Shown one piece after another: positions 37,341-47,341 of a stretch of DNA of 64,000 nt. Each line of letters begins with the position of its first letter. The first letter of the stretch is position 1. Under the pieces are notes generated by a model. The model was given only the letters and a program-made list of their open reading frames with translations, was not told the DNA's origin and made no database searches. Both the position numbers and the translations under genes were made by a program. The stretch spans positions 703,936 through 767,935 of the forward strand of contig JAHBTS010000002.1 in NCBI GenBank assembly GCA_019638515.1, read 5' to 3'. Origin of the DNA: Chitinophagales bacterium (GTDB taxonomy: Bacteria > Bacteroidota > Bacteroidia > Chitinophagales > LD1).

Positions 37341-38669
37341 CTAAAAGTGCTTGATAATTTCATCGCCAAATTCGCTGCATTTTACTTCGGTGGCACCATC
37401 CATTAGGCGCGCAAAATCGTAAGTAACTCTTTTTCCGGCAATAGCACCGCTTAAACCTTTGTGAATGAGTTTTGCAGCTTCATCCCAACCAAAGTATTCA
37501 AACATCATGGCTCCCGATAAAATTACAGAACCCGGATTTACCTTATCTAAATTGGCATATTTGGGAGCAGTGCCGTGTGTTGCTTCAAAAATAGCGTGTC
37601 CGGTTACATAATTGATATTGGCTCCCGGAGCAATACCTATACCGCCAACTTGTGCAGCCAATGCATCGCTTAGGTAATCGCCATTTAAGTTTAAAGTTGC
37701 AATTACATCAAAATCTTCTGGACGGGTTAAAACCTGCTGCAAGGTAATATCGGCAATTGCATCTTTTACCAACAATTTACCACTTGCCAAAGCCTGCTTT
37801 TGCTCCTCGTTGGCAGCAGCTTCACCTTTTTCTTTTTTAGTTTTTTCCCATTGGCTCCATGTATATGTTTTATCGCCAAATTCGGTTTCTGCCACTTGGT
37901 AACCCCAATCGCGGAAAGCACCTTCAGTAAACTTCATAATGTTTCCCTTATGAACCAGCGTAAGGCTTTTGCGCTTTTGAGAAAGTGCATATTCAATTGC
38001 CGAGCGAATTAAACGCTGTGAACCAATTTTTGAAACAGGTTTAATACCTATTCCCACACAAGTTTCAAAGTCGGCATCCTTTAAACGAGCCAACTTCAGA
38101 TAATCTTTACCACGCTTTTTATCGTTGAAACGAATTTTACCAAATTCCTTTTCAAACTTTTTCTTCAAGAATTTTAATATTTCGTTGGCTTGTTCGCTCC
38201 CGCCTGCATATTCAATTCCGGCATAGATATCTTCTGTGTTTTCACGGAAAATTACCATATCCACAGCTTCCGGTTTTTTAACGGGCGATGGAGTTCCGGC
38301 ATAGTATTTTACCGGACGAAGACACACATACAAATCTAAAATTTGACGCAAAGCAACATTCAGTGAGCGAATACCGCCACCTACCGGAGTAGTAAGCGGG
38401 CCTTTAATTCCCACCAAATATTCATTAAATGCTGCCAGCGTTTCATCAGGCAACCAATTGCCTGTTTTATTAAACGCCTTTTCGCCTGCCAATACTTCTT
38501 TCCACTCTATTTTTCTTTTGCCTTTATAGGCTTTTTCTACTGCGGCATCCAATACTTTTACCGATGCTTTCCAAATATCCGGCCCGGTGCCATCGCCTTC
38601 AATAAACGGAACAATTGGGTTGTTGGGTACTTTCAATTTCCCACGGCTGATACTTATTTTCTCTCCCAT
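37341..38669 (-). CDS. icd: NADP-dependent isocitrate dehydrogenase
   Basis: Icd converts isocitrate to 2-oxoglutarate and CO2 in the TCA cycle. The 442-residue product is the prokaryotic homodimeric type. It has [12 protein letters not shown], the substrate segment [81 protein letters not shown] and the NADP-site region HGTAPKYA. It is slightly longer than the E. coli enzyme, with an extra charged segment around [15 protein letters not shown]. Its product is the substrate expected for a KorAB enzyme. Confidence 0.96.
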   Translation of the reverse strand: MGEKISISRGKLKVPNNPIVPFIEGDGTGPDIWKASVKVLDAAVEKAYKGKRKIEWKEVLAGEKAFNKTGNWLPDETLAAFNEYLVGIKGPLTTPVGGGIRSLNVALRQILDLYVCLRPVKYYAGTPSPVKKPEAVDMVIFRENTEDIYAGIEYAGGSEQANEILKFLKKKFEKEFGKIRFNDKKRGKDYLKLARLKDADFETCVGIGIKPVSKIGSQRLIRSAIEYALSQKRKSLTLVHKGNIMKFTEGAFRDWGYQVAETEFGDKTYTWSQWEKTKKEKGEAAANEEQKQALASGKLLVKDAIADITLQQVLTRPEDFDVIATLNLNGDYLSDALAAQVGGIGIAPGANINYVTGHAIFEATHGTAPKYANLDKVNPGSVILSGAMMFEYFGWDEAAKLIHKGLSGAIAGKRVTYDFARLMDGATEVKCSEFGDEIIKHF

Positions 38670-38785
38670 TTCGTATTTAATTTAATTGTTGAATAATAAA
38701 CTCGTTTTTCGTTTTGTGTAAAATGCGAACCTAAAATGATTTTTGAAAAAGTGAAATCGAACTTCACGATATATTTAATAATAAT

Positions 38786-39736
38786 TTAAACCATGCCAAT
38801 ATCCAGCATATCTGTTAAATCTTCTCCGGTGGCATCGTTGTAATCTTCTTCGGTTTGCTCCAACTGCTCAGGATCAAAACCCTCTTCTATGGAAATTGAG
38901 TTAAGAATTACTCTATAACTATACACTACAGCCCACGGCAACGCCAAACCCAACGTAAAAAGTGCAGCATAAGTTGCAATGGTAATGGCAAAAACATCTC
39001 CTGCAGTAACACTGGTATTTAGCCGAAAAGACGTGTTGCCCTGCCGGATTTTTACATGGTTAATTTGAAAATGATAAAGATTCTTAATATACCAAAATAC
39101 ATATACGCCCAAGGTAAGTATGCTAAAAACAATTCCTTTGAAATGAATTAGAAACAAAGTATTGCCCCCGCCATCGTACTCCAAAGAGGCATTGCCAACC
39201 CTAATTTTTCCAATCGTATATTGCCGATATGCCGCCTCAAACCAAGGGCCATAAATTCCCAGTGTAACTATTGAAAGCAATGTTCCCTTCACAAAAAGTA
39301 CTACCAATTCTTTTAAGTTGCCCCTATAGCCAAAATGAATACCCTTGTATGAAGTTCTACTCAGCCGATAGCGCAATGCACCATGTATGGCAAATGGCAC
39401 AATGGCTATAAACACCAAAAAATAAAGTGCAAAAGCGCCAATGCGCACAGCTGCAATTCCAGATAACTGTGCAGCAAACAATGCCGCATACAAAAATGCC
39501 ACCACCGCCACTGCCTTAATAAAACCCAAAAACATTTCTTTTCCCGTGCCATGAAATTGGAAACGGCTACCCTCTAATTCCGTTTCGCCATAAAAATACT
39601 GTATAAGCTTTGCCCTTGCCCACGGATAATACAAGCCAAGCGTAAGTATTACAAATATTAAATTCAAAAAATAAATACCCAAAAGCGCACTGCCGGAGCC
39701 ATGAAACTTAAAACGGGTTCTCTTAATACCATCCAT
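38786..39736 (-). CDS. DUF898 (YjgN-type) integral membrane protein
   Basis: A 316-residue inner-membrane protein with about eight hydrophobic segments. The family's internal repeat is visible three times: FKFHGSGSALLGIYFLNLI with TLGLYYPWARAKLIQYFYGET, FGYRGNLKELVVLFVKG with TLGIYGPWFEAAYRQY, and EYDGGGNTLFLIHFKGI with TLGVYVFWYIKNLY. The C-terminus is acidic. DUF898/YjgN proteins have no established role. The gene is divergent from the heptose kinase gene, across a region holding an orphan terminator. Confidence 0.85.
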   Translation of the reverse strand: MDGIKRTRFKFHGSGSALLGIYFLNLIFVILTLGLYYPWARAKLIQYFYGETELEGSRFQFHGTGKEMFLGFIKAVAVVAFLYAALFAAQLSGIAAVRIGAFALYFLVFIAIVPFAIHGALRYRLSRTSYKGIHFGYRGNLKELVVLFVKGTLLSIVTLGIYGPWFEAAYRQYTIGKIRVGNASLEYDGGGNTLFLIHFKGIVFSILTLGVYVFWYIKNLYHFQINHVKIRQGNTSFRLNTSVTAGDVFAITIATYAALFTLGLALPWAVVYSYRVILNSISIEEGFDPEQLEQTEEDYNDATGEDLTDMLDIGMV

Positions 39737-39834
39737 ATTGAATCAAAGCTAATGCTTTGCCTTCCTCTAACAAAAAAAGTCCATTTTAGTTAAAAAATTA
39801 ACATTTTACAAAAAACATGCATTCATATTTTGCA

Positions 39835-39856
39835 TTGATAACTCTTTAATTATCAA
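39835..39856. promoter_or_regulatory. Palindromic TTGATAA-N8-TTATCAA in the yjgN-hldE intergenic region
   Basis: A perfect 7-bp inverted repeat (39835-39841 and 39850-39856), AT-rich, about 100 nt upstream of the DUF898 gene. It could be an operator for a dimeric regulator; chance occurrence in AT-rich DNA is also possible. Confidence 0.25.
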
Positions 39857-39917
39857 TAAATTAAAAGATACTAAAAAGATTATGTGTTAAATGTAAAGAG
39901 CAGTTCTGCTAAGTTGC

Positions 39918-39925
39918 TACATTTG
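39918..39925 (+). promoter_or_regulatory. Bacteroidota -7 promoter element TACATTTG
   Basis: An exact match to TAnnTTTG, placed so that transcription would begin at about 39930, just ahead of the two-hairpin unit. No clear TTG at the -33 distance is seen, so the promoter is only half supported. Confidence 0.4.
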
Positions 39926-39929
39926 CAAC

Positions 39930-39999
39930 GCTGTTGATTTTGTTGCCATATTCAAAATATGGTAACAGCCCCGATGCGGTGAACATCGGGGCTTTTTTA
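39930..39999 (+). ncRNA. Candidate small RNA or attenuated leader: two hairpins ending in a terminator
   Basis: Hairpin 1 is TGTTGCCATATT (39941-39952) with 39956-39967: 12 bp, one G-U, 3-nt loop. Directly next to it is a terminator stem AGCCCCGATG (39967-39976) with 39984-39993, followed by six T. The flanking genes diverge (minus-strand DUF898 gene, plus-strand heptose kinase), so no annotated plus-strand gene ends here. A plus-strand transcript of about 65-70 nt starting after the TACATTTG box would explain the terminator. Alternatively it is an attenuator in the leader of the heptose kinase gene. Confidence 0.45.
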
Positions 40000-40150
40000 T
40001 TTTAATTCGGTAAATGTAGCCCACAATATCCATATCGGCAAGTCCATTTAGTAGCTACAAAAATACTGCTTGCTTCCGCTTCACTTCTTCAAACTAAAAT
40101 TGTTCTTTCGCAGCCGTAATTTCAAAAAATATAAAAACACTTCCGCAGCA

Positions 40151-41113
40151 TTGAAACTTCCAAACTTTACTAAAACACAGGTTTTAATAGTAGGCGATGT
40201 AATGGTAGATAGCTACTTGTTTGGCGAAATAAATAGAATTTCGCCCGAAGCTCCGGTTCCGGTAGTAGAAATTGATACTAAAGAAATTAGAGCAGGCGGA
40301 GCCGCCAATGTGGCACTAAATATAAAAGGTTTAGGCGCCAAACCACATATTCTTACAGTTACTGGCGATGACCATTACGCAAAAGAATTACTCAAAATTT
40401 TACGCGAAAAGGGTTTAAAAAATAACCATTTTATTGTAAGCGAAGAAAGAGTTACTACCGTAAAAACACGCATTTTTGATGAAGACAAACAAGTAATGCG
40501 CTACGATGAAGAAATAACCGATGATATTTCTAAACCGGAAGAAGAGCAGCTACTCCTTAAGCTAAACGAAATACTACGCAAAGAAAAAATAGACATTATT
40601 ATTCTTCAAGACTACAACAAAGGCGTGCTTACCAAAAAAGTAATAAAACAAACCTTGCTTTTAGCCACCAAATTAGGTATTCCCGTGTGCGTAGATCCCA
40701 AAGAAAAAAACTTCTTTGAATACCAAAATGTAGCCCTCTTTAAACCCAACTTGAAAGAATTATCTGCCGCCTTGCAAATGAAAATTCACCCAAAAAACCT
40801 TACCTCCCTCAACGAAGCAGCCGAAGAATTAAAACGCAAAAACCGCTTTAGAAACCTGCTGCTTACCTTATCGCAATATGGAGCTTTTTATAGCAACGAA
40901 GCCGGAGAAAGCGATACCATATCCGTAAAACCAATCAACGCTGCCGATGTAAGCGGAGCCGGAGATACCGTAATTGCCGCTGCCGCACTGGCAATGGTGC
41001 ATAAAATGGAATTAAAAGATATTTGCAGATTTACCAACCACGTAGCATCTAAAGTATGCAAACGCGTAGGAGTAAGTGCTGCCACCAAAGAAGACCTTAA
41101 AGGCTTCAAATAA
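40151..41113 (+). CDS. D-glycero-beta-D-manno-heptose-7-phosphate kinase (PfkB family, RfaE1-like)
   Basis: A ribokinase/PfkB-family sugar kinase resembling the kinase half of HldE/RfaE, which makes heptose-1,7-bisphosphate for LPS core. It shows VLIVGDVMVDSYLFGEINRISPEAPVPVVE, RAGGAANVALNIKGLG, DPKEKNFFEYQNVALFKPNLKEL and the catalytic base region ADVSGAGDTVIAAAALAM. The nucleotidyltransferase half of HldE is absent. The frame is open back to 40070, and no ATG precedes the conserved region. TTG 40151 gives MKLPNFTKTQVLIVGDVM, a family-like N-terminus of 320 residues; TTG 40070 would add 27 residues. The rluD ATG begins right after the stop. Confidence 0.87.
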   Translation: MKLPNFTKTQVLIVGDVMVDSYLFGEINRISPEAPVPVVEIDTKEIRAGGAANVALNIKGLGAKPHILTVTGDDHYAKELLKILREKGLKNNHFIVSEERVTTVKTRIFDEDKQVMRYDEEITDDISKPEEEQLLLKLNEILRKEKIDIIILQDYNKGVLTKKVIKQTLLLATKLGIPVCVDPKEKNFFEYQNVALFKPNLKELSAALQMKIHPKNLTSLNEAAEELKRKNRFRNLLLTLSQYGAFYSNEAGESDTISVKPINAADVSGAGDTVIAAAALAMVHKMELKDICRFTNHVASKVCKRVGVSAATKEDLKGFK

Positions 41114-41114
41114 T

Positions 41115-42176
41115 ATGAGTACAACCGAAGATTTTGAACTTGACGACAACAGCACCTCCGGAGACGAACTGCTACAAGAAGTAACCCTAAAAATTGATGC
41201 TGGCCAGCAAACCGAACGCATAGATAAGTTTTTAGCCAATCGCCTCACCAGTAATATCAGCCGCACCAAAATACAATACGCTGCAGAAGCAGGCAACATT
41301 ATTGTAAACGGAAAACCGGTTAAAAGCAATTACAAGATTAGGCCAAACGATAGCGTACTGCTCATTTTCCCTAAACACAGCGAAAACTACGACCTCACTC
41401 CCGAAAATATTCCCCTCGAAATTTTATATGAAGACGAAAGCCTGATGGTAATAAATAAACAGGCAAATTTGGTAGTGCATCCGGGTTTAGGCAATCCACG
41501 CGGTACACTTATCAATGCCGCCATGTATCATTTCGAGCAATTGCCGCCATCCAAAGAGCCTTTCCGCCCGGGATTGGTACACCGCTTAGACAAAGACACC
41601 ACAGGCGTAATGGTAATTGCCAAAACGGAACAAGCATTAGCTCATTTGGCAAAACAATTTTTCGATCGCACCATCCAAAGAAAATATATAGCACTAGCAT
41701 GGGGCGATATTGCCGAAAACCAAGGAACCGTAGATGCACATATTGGCAGGCATTCTCGCCAACGTATGCAAATGGAAGTATTTCCCGATGGCTCCTTTGG
41801 TAAGCCAGCTATAACCCACTATAAAGTTTTAGAGCGGCTAAATTATGTTACACTCGTAGAGTGCCAACTCGAAACAGGGAGAACCCACCAAATCCGCGTA
41901 CACATGAAACACATCGGGCACACACTCTTTGGCGATGTACGCTACGAAGGCAATAAAATACTAAAAGGAACTATCCATACCAAATACAAACAGTTTATAG
42001 AAAACTGCTTTGAAATACTTCCGCGACAAGCACTCCACGCTGCCATACTTGGGTTTAAGCACCCTGTAACCGGAAAAGAAATGTTTTTTGAAAAAGAACT
42101 GCCGCCCGATTTCCAAACCATTCTCGAAAAATGGCGCAGGTACTGGCTCGACCTCAGCAAAAAACTAGAAGAGTAA
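41115..42176 (+). CDS. rluD: RluD-type pseudouridine synthase
   Basis: RluA-family enzyme that makes pseudouridines in 23S rRNA (helix 69 for RluD). The 353-residue product has an acidic N-terminus, an S4 RNA-binding domain (about 30-90: RIDKFLANRLTSNISRTKIQ), and the catalytic motif LVHRLDKDTTGVMVIAKT with the essential Asp. QLETGRTHQIRVHMKHIGHTLFGD follows. ATG 41115 is selected over 41076 because it lies one base after the heptose-kinase stop and gives a normal N-terminus. RluD is the likeliest member. Confidence 0.92.
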   Translation: MSTTEDFELDDNSTSGDELLQEVTLKIDAGQQTERIDKFLANRLTSNISRTKIQYAAEAGNIIVNGKPVKSNYKIRPNDSVLLIFPKHSENYDLTPENIPLEILYEDESLMVINKQANLVVHPGLGNPRGTLINAAMYHFEQLPPSKEPFRPGLVHRLDKDTTGVMVIAKTEQALAHLAKQFFDRTIQRKYIALAWGDIAENQGTVDAHIGRHSRQRMQMEVFPDGSFGKPAITHYKVLERLNYVTLVECQLETGRTHQIRVHMKHIGHTLFGDVRYEGNKILKGTIHTKYKQFIENCFEILPRQALHAAILGFKHPVTGKEMFFEKELPPDFQTILEKWRRYWLDLSKKLEE

Positions 42177-42208
42177 GTATTTCTATCTCAAACTCCACAC
42201 CTTTCTAA

Positions 42209-42247
42209 AAAAAACAAAGCGCAGATAGGAAGCCCCCATCTGCGCTT
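42209..42247 (-). terminator. Hairpin terminator after ahcY
   Basis: Stem AAGCGCAGAT (42217-42226) with 42238-42247. On the minus strand it is followed by a T-rich run (complement of the A tract at 42207-42214), appropriate for ending ahcY. The plus-strand side lacks a T run. Confidence 0.8.
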
Positions 42248-42273
42248 AAACAGTTACTAATGCCTAAACGGTA

Positions 42274-43590
42274 TTAATATCTGTAGTGGTCTGATTTAAA
42301 CGGTCCTGAGACACTTACGCCAATGTAATCGGCTTGCTCTTGCTGTAGCGTTTCCAATTTGGCACCAATATGTTCTAAGTGCAACATCGCAACCTTTTCA
42401 TCTAAATGCTTAGGCAGCACATACACTTTATTCTCGTACTTATTGCTGTAATTCCACAATTCAATTTGTGCTAAAGTTTGGTTACAGAACGAATTGCTCA
42501 TTACAAAAGAAGGATGCCCCATTGCGCAACCTAAATTTACCAAGCGCCCTTCTGCCAATACAATTACTTCTTTGCCATCTACATTAAATACATCTACCTG
42601 CGGTTTAATAGAGTATTTCGTAGCCCCATAATTAGTATTCAACCATGCCATATCAATTTCGTTATCAAAATGCCCGATATTGCACACAATTGCTTTATCG
42701 CGCATGGCTTTAAAGTGGCGGTCGCAAATAATTTTTACGTTTCCTGTGGCAGTAACAAAAATATTGGCACGTGTTGCAGCTTCATCCATTGTAACCACTT
42801 CGTATCCATCCATGGCAGCTTGTAAAGCACAAATAGGGTCAATTTCTGTAACCAACACTCGGCAACCTGCACCGCGCAACGATTCTGCCGAGCCTTTACC
42901 CACATCGCCATAACCGGCAACTACGGCCACTTTTCCTGCCAACATTAAATCGGTAGCTCTGCGAATTGCATCTACCAACGATTCCCTACATCCATATTTA
43001 TTATCGAACTTAGATTTAGTTACAGAATCGTTTACATTTATTGCAGGCATAGGTAAAGCTCCCTTTTTCACACGCTCATACAAGCGGTGTACTCCGGTAG
43101 TAGTTTCTTCACTCAAACCTTTTATTCCTGCTACTAATTCCGGATAGCGGTCTAAAACCATATTGGTTAAATCGCCACCATCGTCTAAAATCATATTTAA
43201 TGGTTGCCCATCTTTAAATGCAAATAGAGTTTGCTCAATACACCAGTCAAACTCCTGCTCATTCATTCCCTTCCAAGCATATACCGGTATACCGGCAGCC
43301 GCAATAGCAGCCGCAGCATGGTCTTGTGTAGAGAAAATATTGCAAGAACTCCAGGTTACATCTGCACCCAACTCCACCAATGTTTCAATTAACACAGCGG
43401 TTTGTATTGTCATGTGCAAGCAACCGGCAATACGTGCGCCCGCCAAAGGCTTGGTAGTACCAAATTCCTTTCTAAGCGACATTAAGCCCGGCATTTCGGC
43501 TTCAGCTAATTTAATTTCCTTCCGCCCCCATTCGGCAAGCGCAATATCCTTCACTTTATATTGAAGGCGAGATTCTGTTGTTACTGACAT
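42274..43590 (-). CDS. ahcY: Adenosylhomocysteinase
   Basis: AhcY hydrolyses S-adenosylhomocysteine to adenosine and homocysteine with bound NAD+. The 438-residue product has [39 protein letters not shown], the NAD site [19 protein letters not shown], and [12 protein letters not shown]. The end is PFKSDHYRY, which matches the conserved C-terminal Lys-Tyr region. ATG 43590 is chosen over an upstream start that would add 34 unlike residues. Homocysteine produced here could feed the PLP enzyme at 34.5 kb. Confidence 0.96.
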   Translation of the reverse strand: MSVTTESRLQYKVKDIALAEWGRKEIKLAEAEMPGLMSLRKEFGTTKPLAGARIAGCLHMTIQTAVLIETLVELGADVTWSSCNIFSTQDHAAAAIAAAGIPVYAWKGMNEQEFDWCIEQTLFAFKDGQPLNMILDDGGDLTNMVLDRYPELVAGIKGLSEETTTGVHRLYERVKKGALPMPAINVNDSVTKSKFDNKYGCRESLVDAIRRATDLMLAGKVAVVAGYGDVGKGSAESLRGAGCRVLVTEIDPICALQAAMDGYEVVTMDEAATRANIFVTATGNVKIICDRHFKAMRDKAIVCNIGHFDNEIDMAWLNTNYGATKYSIKPQVDVFNVDGKEVIVLAEGRLVNLGCAMGHPSFVMSNSFCNQTLAQIELWNYSNKYENKVYVLPKHLDEKVAMLHLEHIGAKLETLQQEQADYIGVSVSGPFKSDHYRY

Positions 43591-43750
43591 ATTAAAATTT
43601 TCGGTGGCGAATATAATGAATATAGCTCTAACTAAAAGCCTTACACAGCACAAGCATTTATTTAACACCTTAAAATTTCTTCCATACCTCACTCCTACTA
43701 TCTATTACCCAAAAATAAAACCGTGTTCTTTTCAATTATTTAGATACCAC

Positions 43751-43788
43751 TTTTGGAAAACGAAAAAAGGTTTGTATATTCGCGCCTC
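43751..43788 (+). promoter_or_regulatory. Promoter of rpsO, Bacteroidota consensus
   Basis: TTTTGG with TTG at 43753-43755, then exactly 19 nt, then TATATTCG at 43775-43782 (one mismatch to TAnnTTTG). Transcription would start near 43787, leaving a leader of about 15 nt before the rpsO ATG. This is the best promoter match in the window. Confidence 0.8.
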
Positions 43789-43802
43789 ATTTGACGAATT
43801 TT

Positions 43803-44072
43803 ATGCAAGTAACGAAAGAAGTAAAGAAGAATCTCTTCAAAGAATTTGGCGGAAACGAAAACAATACCGGTTCTACCGAAGGCCAAATTGCGTTGTTCAC
43901 TAACCGTATCAACCACATCAGCGAGCACCTGAAAACAAATAAAAACGACCATGCTAACACACGTTCGCTTTTAAAAATGGTTGGTAAACGCAGAAGATTA
44001 CTTAACTACCTTATGCGCGAAAATTTGAACGGATACCGTTCACTTATAGAAAAATTAAACATTCGTAAGTAA
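43803..44072 (+). CDS. rpsO: 30S ribosomal protein S15
   Basis: Primary 16S rRNA-binding protein of the 30S platform. The 89-residue product is the standard length and contains GSTEGQIALFTNRINHISEHL, LLKMVGKRRRLLNYL and RYRSLI-like YRSLIEKL at the end. ATG 43803 (MQVTKEVKKN) gives the normal length; a TTG at 43791 would add four residues. It has its own promoter and terminator although pnp follows, as in many bacteria. Confidence 0.97.
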   Translation: MQVTKEVKKNLFKEFGGNENNTGSTEGQIALFTNRINHISEHLKTNKNDHANTRSLLKMVGKRRRLLNYLMRENLNGYRSLIEKLNIRK

Positions 44073-44081
44073 TATAAACTT

Positions 44082-44117
44082 AAAAATGGTTGGTAAGTCG
44101 CCAACCATTTTTATTTT
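44082..44117 (+). terminator. Rho-independent terminator between rpsO and pnp
   Basis: Stem AAAAATGGTTGG (44082-44093) and CCAACCATTTTT (44101-44112) with a 7-nt loop, running into a T-rich tail. It separates rpsO transcription from pnp, at least partly. Confidence 0.92.
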
Positions 44118-44133
44118 AAATAATAGATGAACA

Positions 44134-44254
44134 GCGGTAGCACAAGAGGAAACTACCCTGCAAACACAACACCACAAATCCACTCAAAAAACTTTAACGG
44201 CACTCACCTCTTGCTGCCGCCACATAAAGTTAGGTTGCAAATTCCATAGCAACC
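44134..44254 (+). promoter_or_regulatory. Structured 5' leader of pnp: long-range stem plus small hairpin
   Basis: GCGGTAGC-AC-AAGAGG (44134-44149) pairs with CCTCTTGCTGCCGC (44207-44220). This gives 14 pairs (one G-U) with a 2-nt bulge and closes a 57-nt A/C-rich loop. A second hairpin GGTTGC/GCAACC (44233-44254) follows, and pnp starts at 44300. In E. coli a leader stem cut by RNase III mediates PNPase autoregulation; a similar role here is inference. The region lies downstream of the rpsO terminator and so belongs to the pnp leader. Confidence 0.5.
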
Positions 44255-44299
44255 ATTATTTTCAAGAAAAATTAAGGAAAAGATAAAAACAATAATAGG

Positions 44300-46435
44300 A
44301 TGAACATTATCAAAAAAACAGTTGATTTAGGCGATGGTCGCTTAGTAGAAATTGAAACCGGAAAATTAGCCAAACAAGCCGATGGAAGTGCCGTAGTAAA
44401 ATATGGTAACACTATGCTACTCGCCACCGTTTGTGCAGATAAAACTGCCAAAGAAGGAGTAGATTTTATGCCCCTCACCGTTGAATACCGCGAAAGCTTT
44501 GCCGCCCTTGGAAAATTTCCGGGAGGATTCTTTAAACGCGAAGGCAGACCTTACGAACACGAAATTTTAGTAAGCCGCTTGGTAGATAGAGCACTTCGTC
44601 CATTATTTCCAGACGATTTCCATGCCAATGTAGTAGTAATGATTCAACTCATCTCTGCCGATGCCAACGAACTACCCGATGCCCTAGCATGTTTAGCCGC
44701 TTCTGCCGCCCTAGCAGTTTCTACCGTTCCATTCTCTGAACCGGTTAGCGAAGTGCGCGTGGCCAGAATAAACGGACAATTAGTGATTAATCCTAAGAAA
44801 AGTGAAGTAGAATCCGAAGTTGCAGATATTGATATGATTGTAGCCGCCACTGCCGAAAATATTCTAATGGTAGAAGGTGAAATGAAAGAAATAAGCGAAA
44901 CCGACATGGTTGAAGCCATCTCTTTTGCCCACAATGTTATTAAAAGCCACATCCAAGTAATTCGCCAATTAGAAGCCGAAAAAGGAACCCAAACAAAACG
45001 CGAATACTGCCACGAAAAACACGATGAAGATTTAAAGAAAAAAGTATGGGATGCTACTTTTGAAAAGTGTGCAGCCATTGCTAGAGAAGGACTTGCCGAT
45101 AAACATCTTAGAAGTGAAAAATTTGAAGCCGTAGAGAATGAGTTTATTGCACAATACACCACCGAAGCAGGCGAAGAAAAAGCCAAAGAAAACGCATGGC
45201 TTATCGGGCAATACTTCCACAAAGTACATAAAGAAGCCGTACGCAAAGTAATGCTTACCGAAAAGAAACGCTTAGATGGTCGTAAAATGGACGAAGTTCG
45301 CCCAATATGGACAGAAGTAGATTACTTACCGGGCGCCCACGGCTCTGCCATTTTTACCCGTGGCGAAACCCAATCGCTCACCACCGTAACACTCGGCACC
45401 AAACTCGACCAACAAACAGTAGATGGCGTAGTTATCAACGAAGAAAAAAAGTTCATGCTCAACTATAACTTCCCTGGTTTTAGCACCGGAGAAGCTAGAG
45501 TACCACGCGGCACAGGACGCAGAGAAATTGGACACGGAAACTTGGCATTAAGAGCTTTACAAATTGTAGTTCCTAAAGATTCGCCTTACACCATCCGCGT
45601 AGTAAGCGATATTTTAGAATCAAACGGCTCTTCCAGCATGGCAACCGTTTGTGCAGGCACATTAGCACTTATGGATGCAGGTGTAAAAATCGCAAAACCC
45701 GTAAGCGGTATTGCCATGGGATTGGTTACAGATAAAGACGGCAACTATGCCATTCTTTCTGATATTCTTGGCGATGAAGACCATTTAGGCGATATGGACT
45801 TTAAAGTTTGCGGAACCGAAAACGGCATTACCGCTTGCCAAATGGATATAAAAATTGACGGACTAAGCCGCGAGCGCCTAATGGAAGCACTCAACCAAGC
45901 AAAGCAAGGTAGATTGCACATTCTAAGCAAAATGACAGAATCGCTGCAAGCCCCTCGCGAAGATTACAAACCAAACGCTCCAAGAGTTGTAGTGATAGAA
46001 ATTGAAAAAGAATTTATTGGCGCAGTAATTGGAACCGGAGGAAAAGTAATTCAAGAAATACAAGCTGTAACAGGCACAACCATTACCATCGAAGAAGTAG
46101 GAAACAAAGGAATTGTAGAAATTTTCTCTCCAAACAAAGATGGGTTAGATGCAGCAGCAAAATGGATTGAAGGAATTGTAGCAGTTCCCGAAGTAGGAGA
46201 AGTGTACGAAGCCACCGTAAAAAGCATTATGCCTTACGGAGCATTTGTAGAATTTTTACCCGGTAAACAAGGATTGCTTCACATCTCCGAAATAAGCCAC
46301 AAACGCTTAGAATCTATGGATGGAGTACTAAAAGAAAACGAAGTTATTAAAGTAAAACTACTTGGAATTGAACCTAAAACAGGCAAGTTTAAACTAAGCC
46401 GAAAAGTTTTGTTAGACAAGCCAAGTGCCAACTAA
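44300..46435 (+). CDS. pnp: Polyribonucleotide nucleotidyltransferase (PNPase)
   Basis: PNPase is a phosphorolytic 3'-5' exoribonuclease. The 711-residue product has two RNase PH-like domains: the first includes [22 protein letters not shown] and [28 protein letters not shown], the second SILE-type [24 protein letters not shown] helical linker lies between. A KH domain ([19 protein letters not shown]) and a C-terminal S1 domain ([33 protein letters not shown]) follow. Length and domain order are standard. The structured leader upstream and a strong terminator downstream frame it as its own unit. Confidence 0.97.
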   Translation: MNIIKKTVDLGDGRLVEIETGKLAKQADGSAVVKYGNTMLLATVCADKTAKEGVDFMPLTVEYRESFAALGKFPGGFFKREGRPYEHEILVSRLVDRALRPLFPDDFHANVVVMIQLISADANELPDALACLAASAALAVSTVPFSEPVSEVRVARINGQLVINPKKSEVESEVADIDMIVAATAENILMVEGEMKEISETDMVEAISFAHNVIKSHIQVIRQLEAEKGTQTKREYCHEKHDEDLKKKVWDATFEKCAAIAREGLADKHLRSEKFEAVENEFIAQYTTEAGEEKAKENAWLIGQYFHKVHKEAVRKVMLTEKKRLDGRKMDEVRPIWTEVDYLPGAHGSAIFTRGETQSLTTVTLGTKLDQQTVDGVVINEEKKFMLNYNFPGFSTGEARVPRGTGRREIGHGNLALRALQIVVPKDSPYTIRVVSDILESNGSSSMATVCAGTLALMDAGVKIAKPVSGIAMGLVTDKDGNYAILSDILGDEDHLGDMDFKVCGTENGITACQMDIKIDGLSRERLMEALNQAKQGRLHILSKMTESLQAPREDYKPNAPRVVVIEIEKEFIGAVIGTGGKVIQEIQAVTGTTITIEEVGNKGIVEIFSPNKDGLDAAAKWIEGIVAVPEVGEVYEATVKSIMPYGAFVEFLPGKQGLLHISEISHKRLESMDGVLKENEVIKVKLLGIEPKTGKFKLSRKVLLDKPSAN

Positions 46436-46451
46436 AATATAATAATCAAAG

Positions 46452-46488
46452 CGGGCTGTAGCAATAAGTTACAGCCCGTTTTTTTTTT
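46452..46488 (+). terminator. Rho-independent terminator after pnp
   Basis: Stem CGGGCTGTA (46452-46460) with TACAGCCCG (46470-46478) followed by about ten T. Confidence 0.93.
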
Positions 46489-46616
46489 CAAAACAAACCA
46501 TCCTGCAACCAAACATTTCTACCCCAAAAGCCACAACCCAATATTTCCCCCATACCCGCCTCCTAACTTCGCACTATTTTACTATTCTTGCAACGCAAAA
46601 ACAAAAAGATAACAGC

Positions 46617-47177
46617 ATGGCAACAACCGCAGACATCCGCAACGGATTGTGTATAGAATGGAATCACGACATTTTTCAGTTCATTGAGTTTCAACACGTT
46701 AAACCAGGCAAAGGCAACGCATTTGTTCGTTGCAGAATGAAAAGTTTTAGAACCGGCAGAGTATTAGAGCATACCTTCCCTTCCGGTCACGAAATTGTTA
46801 CCGCCCGTGTAATTCGCAAGCCACACCAATTTTTATATACAGACGATAATGGCTATAACTTTATGGACCAAGAAACTTTCGATCAAATTTCTATTGATGG
46901 AAACATGATTGAAAACAACGACCTCCTAAAAGAAGGCGATGTGTGCGATGTAGTAGTGCATGAAGAACAAAACCTAATTTTAGCTTGCGAGCTTCCTAAT
47001 TTTGTAATTTTGGAAGTAACACAAGCCGATCCTAACGTAAAAGGGAACTCCGCCTCCAACATTACCAAAAACTGTTTAGTAGAAACAGGCGCCACCATTA
47101 AAGTACCATTATTTGTAGAAGCTGGCGATAAAATTAAAATAGATGCCCGCACACGTGCCTACATGGATAGAGCATAA
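46617..47177 (+). CDS. efp: Elongation factor P
   Basis: EF-P rescues ribosomes stalled at polyproline stretches. The 186-residue product has the three OB-type domains. The loop KPGKGNAF has Lys32 at the tip, the residue that is modified in many bacteria. ITKNCLVETGATIKVPLFVEAGDKIKIDARTR-type sequence marks domain III. No epmA/earP/ymfI-type modification gene is nearby, so the modification state is unknown. It precedes accB by 164 nt; efp-accB-accC is a frequent bacterial arrangement. Confidence 0.97.
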   Translation: MATTADIRNGLCIEWNHDIFQFIEFQHVKPGKGNAFVRCRMKSFRTGRVLEHTFPSGHEIVTARVIRKPHQFLYTDDNGYNFMDQETFDQISIDGNMIENNDLLKEGDVCDVVVHEEQNLILACELPNFVILEVTQADPNVKGNSASNITKNCLVETGATIKVPLFVEAGDKIKIDARTRAYMDRA

Positions 47178-47341
47178 ATAATTGTATTTTAGTAAAAATA
47201 GTTTTAGAATTACTTCCTAATCCAAGAGAACATATTTTATACACTGTACTGCGGCAGTTATTGCGAGGAATTTACTCATTATAGAAAAAGTAATACTGCA
47301 CACTTAAAATATGCTCTTGCATTTAAAACAAATTGTTCATC

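Noticed and set aside
38740..38770. Short GTGAA/TTCAC hairpin upstream of icd
   Set aside because: Only five base pairs, no T run; not distinguishable from chance.
44644..45246. 200-codon minus-strand ORF inside pnp
   Set aside because: Antisense to a well-conserved coding sequence with no motif of its own.
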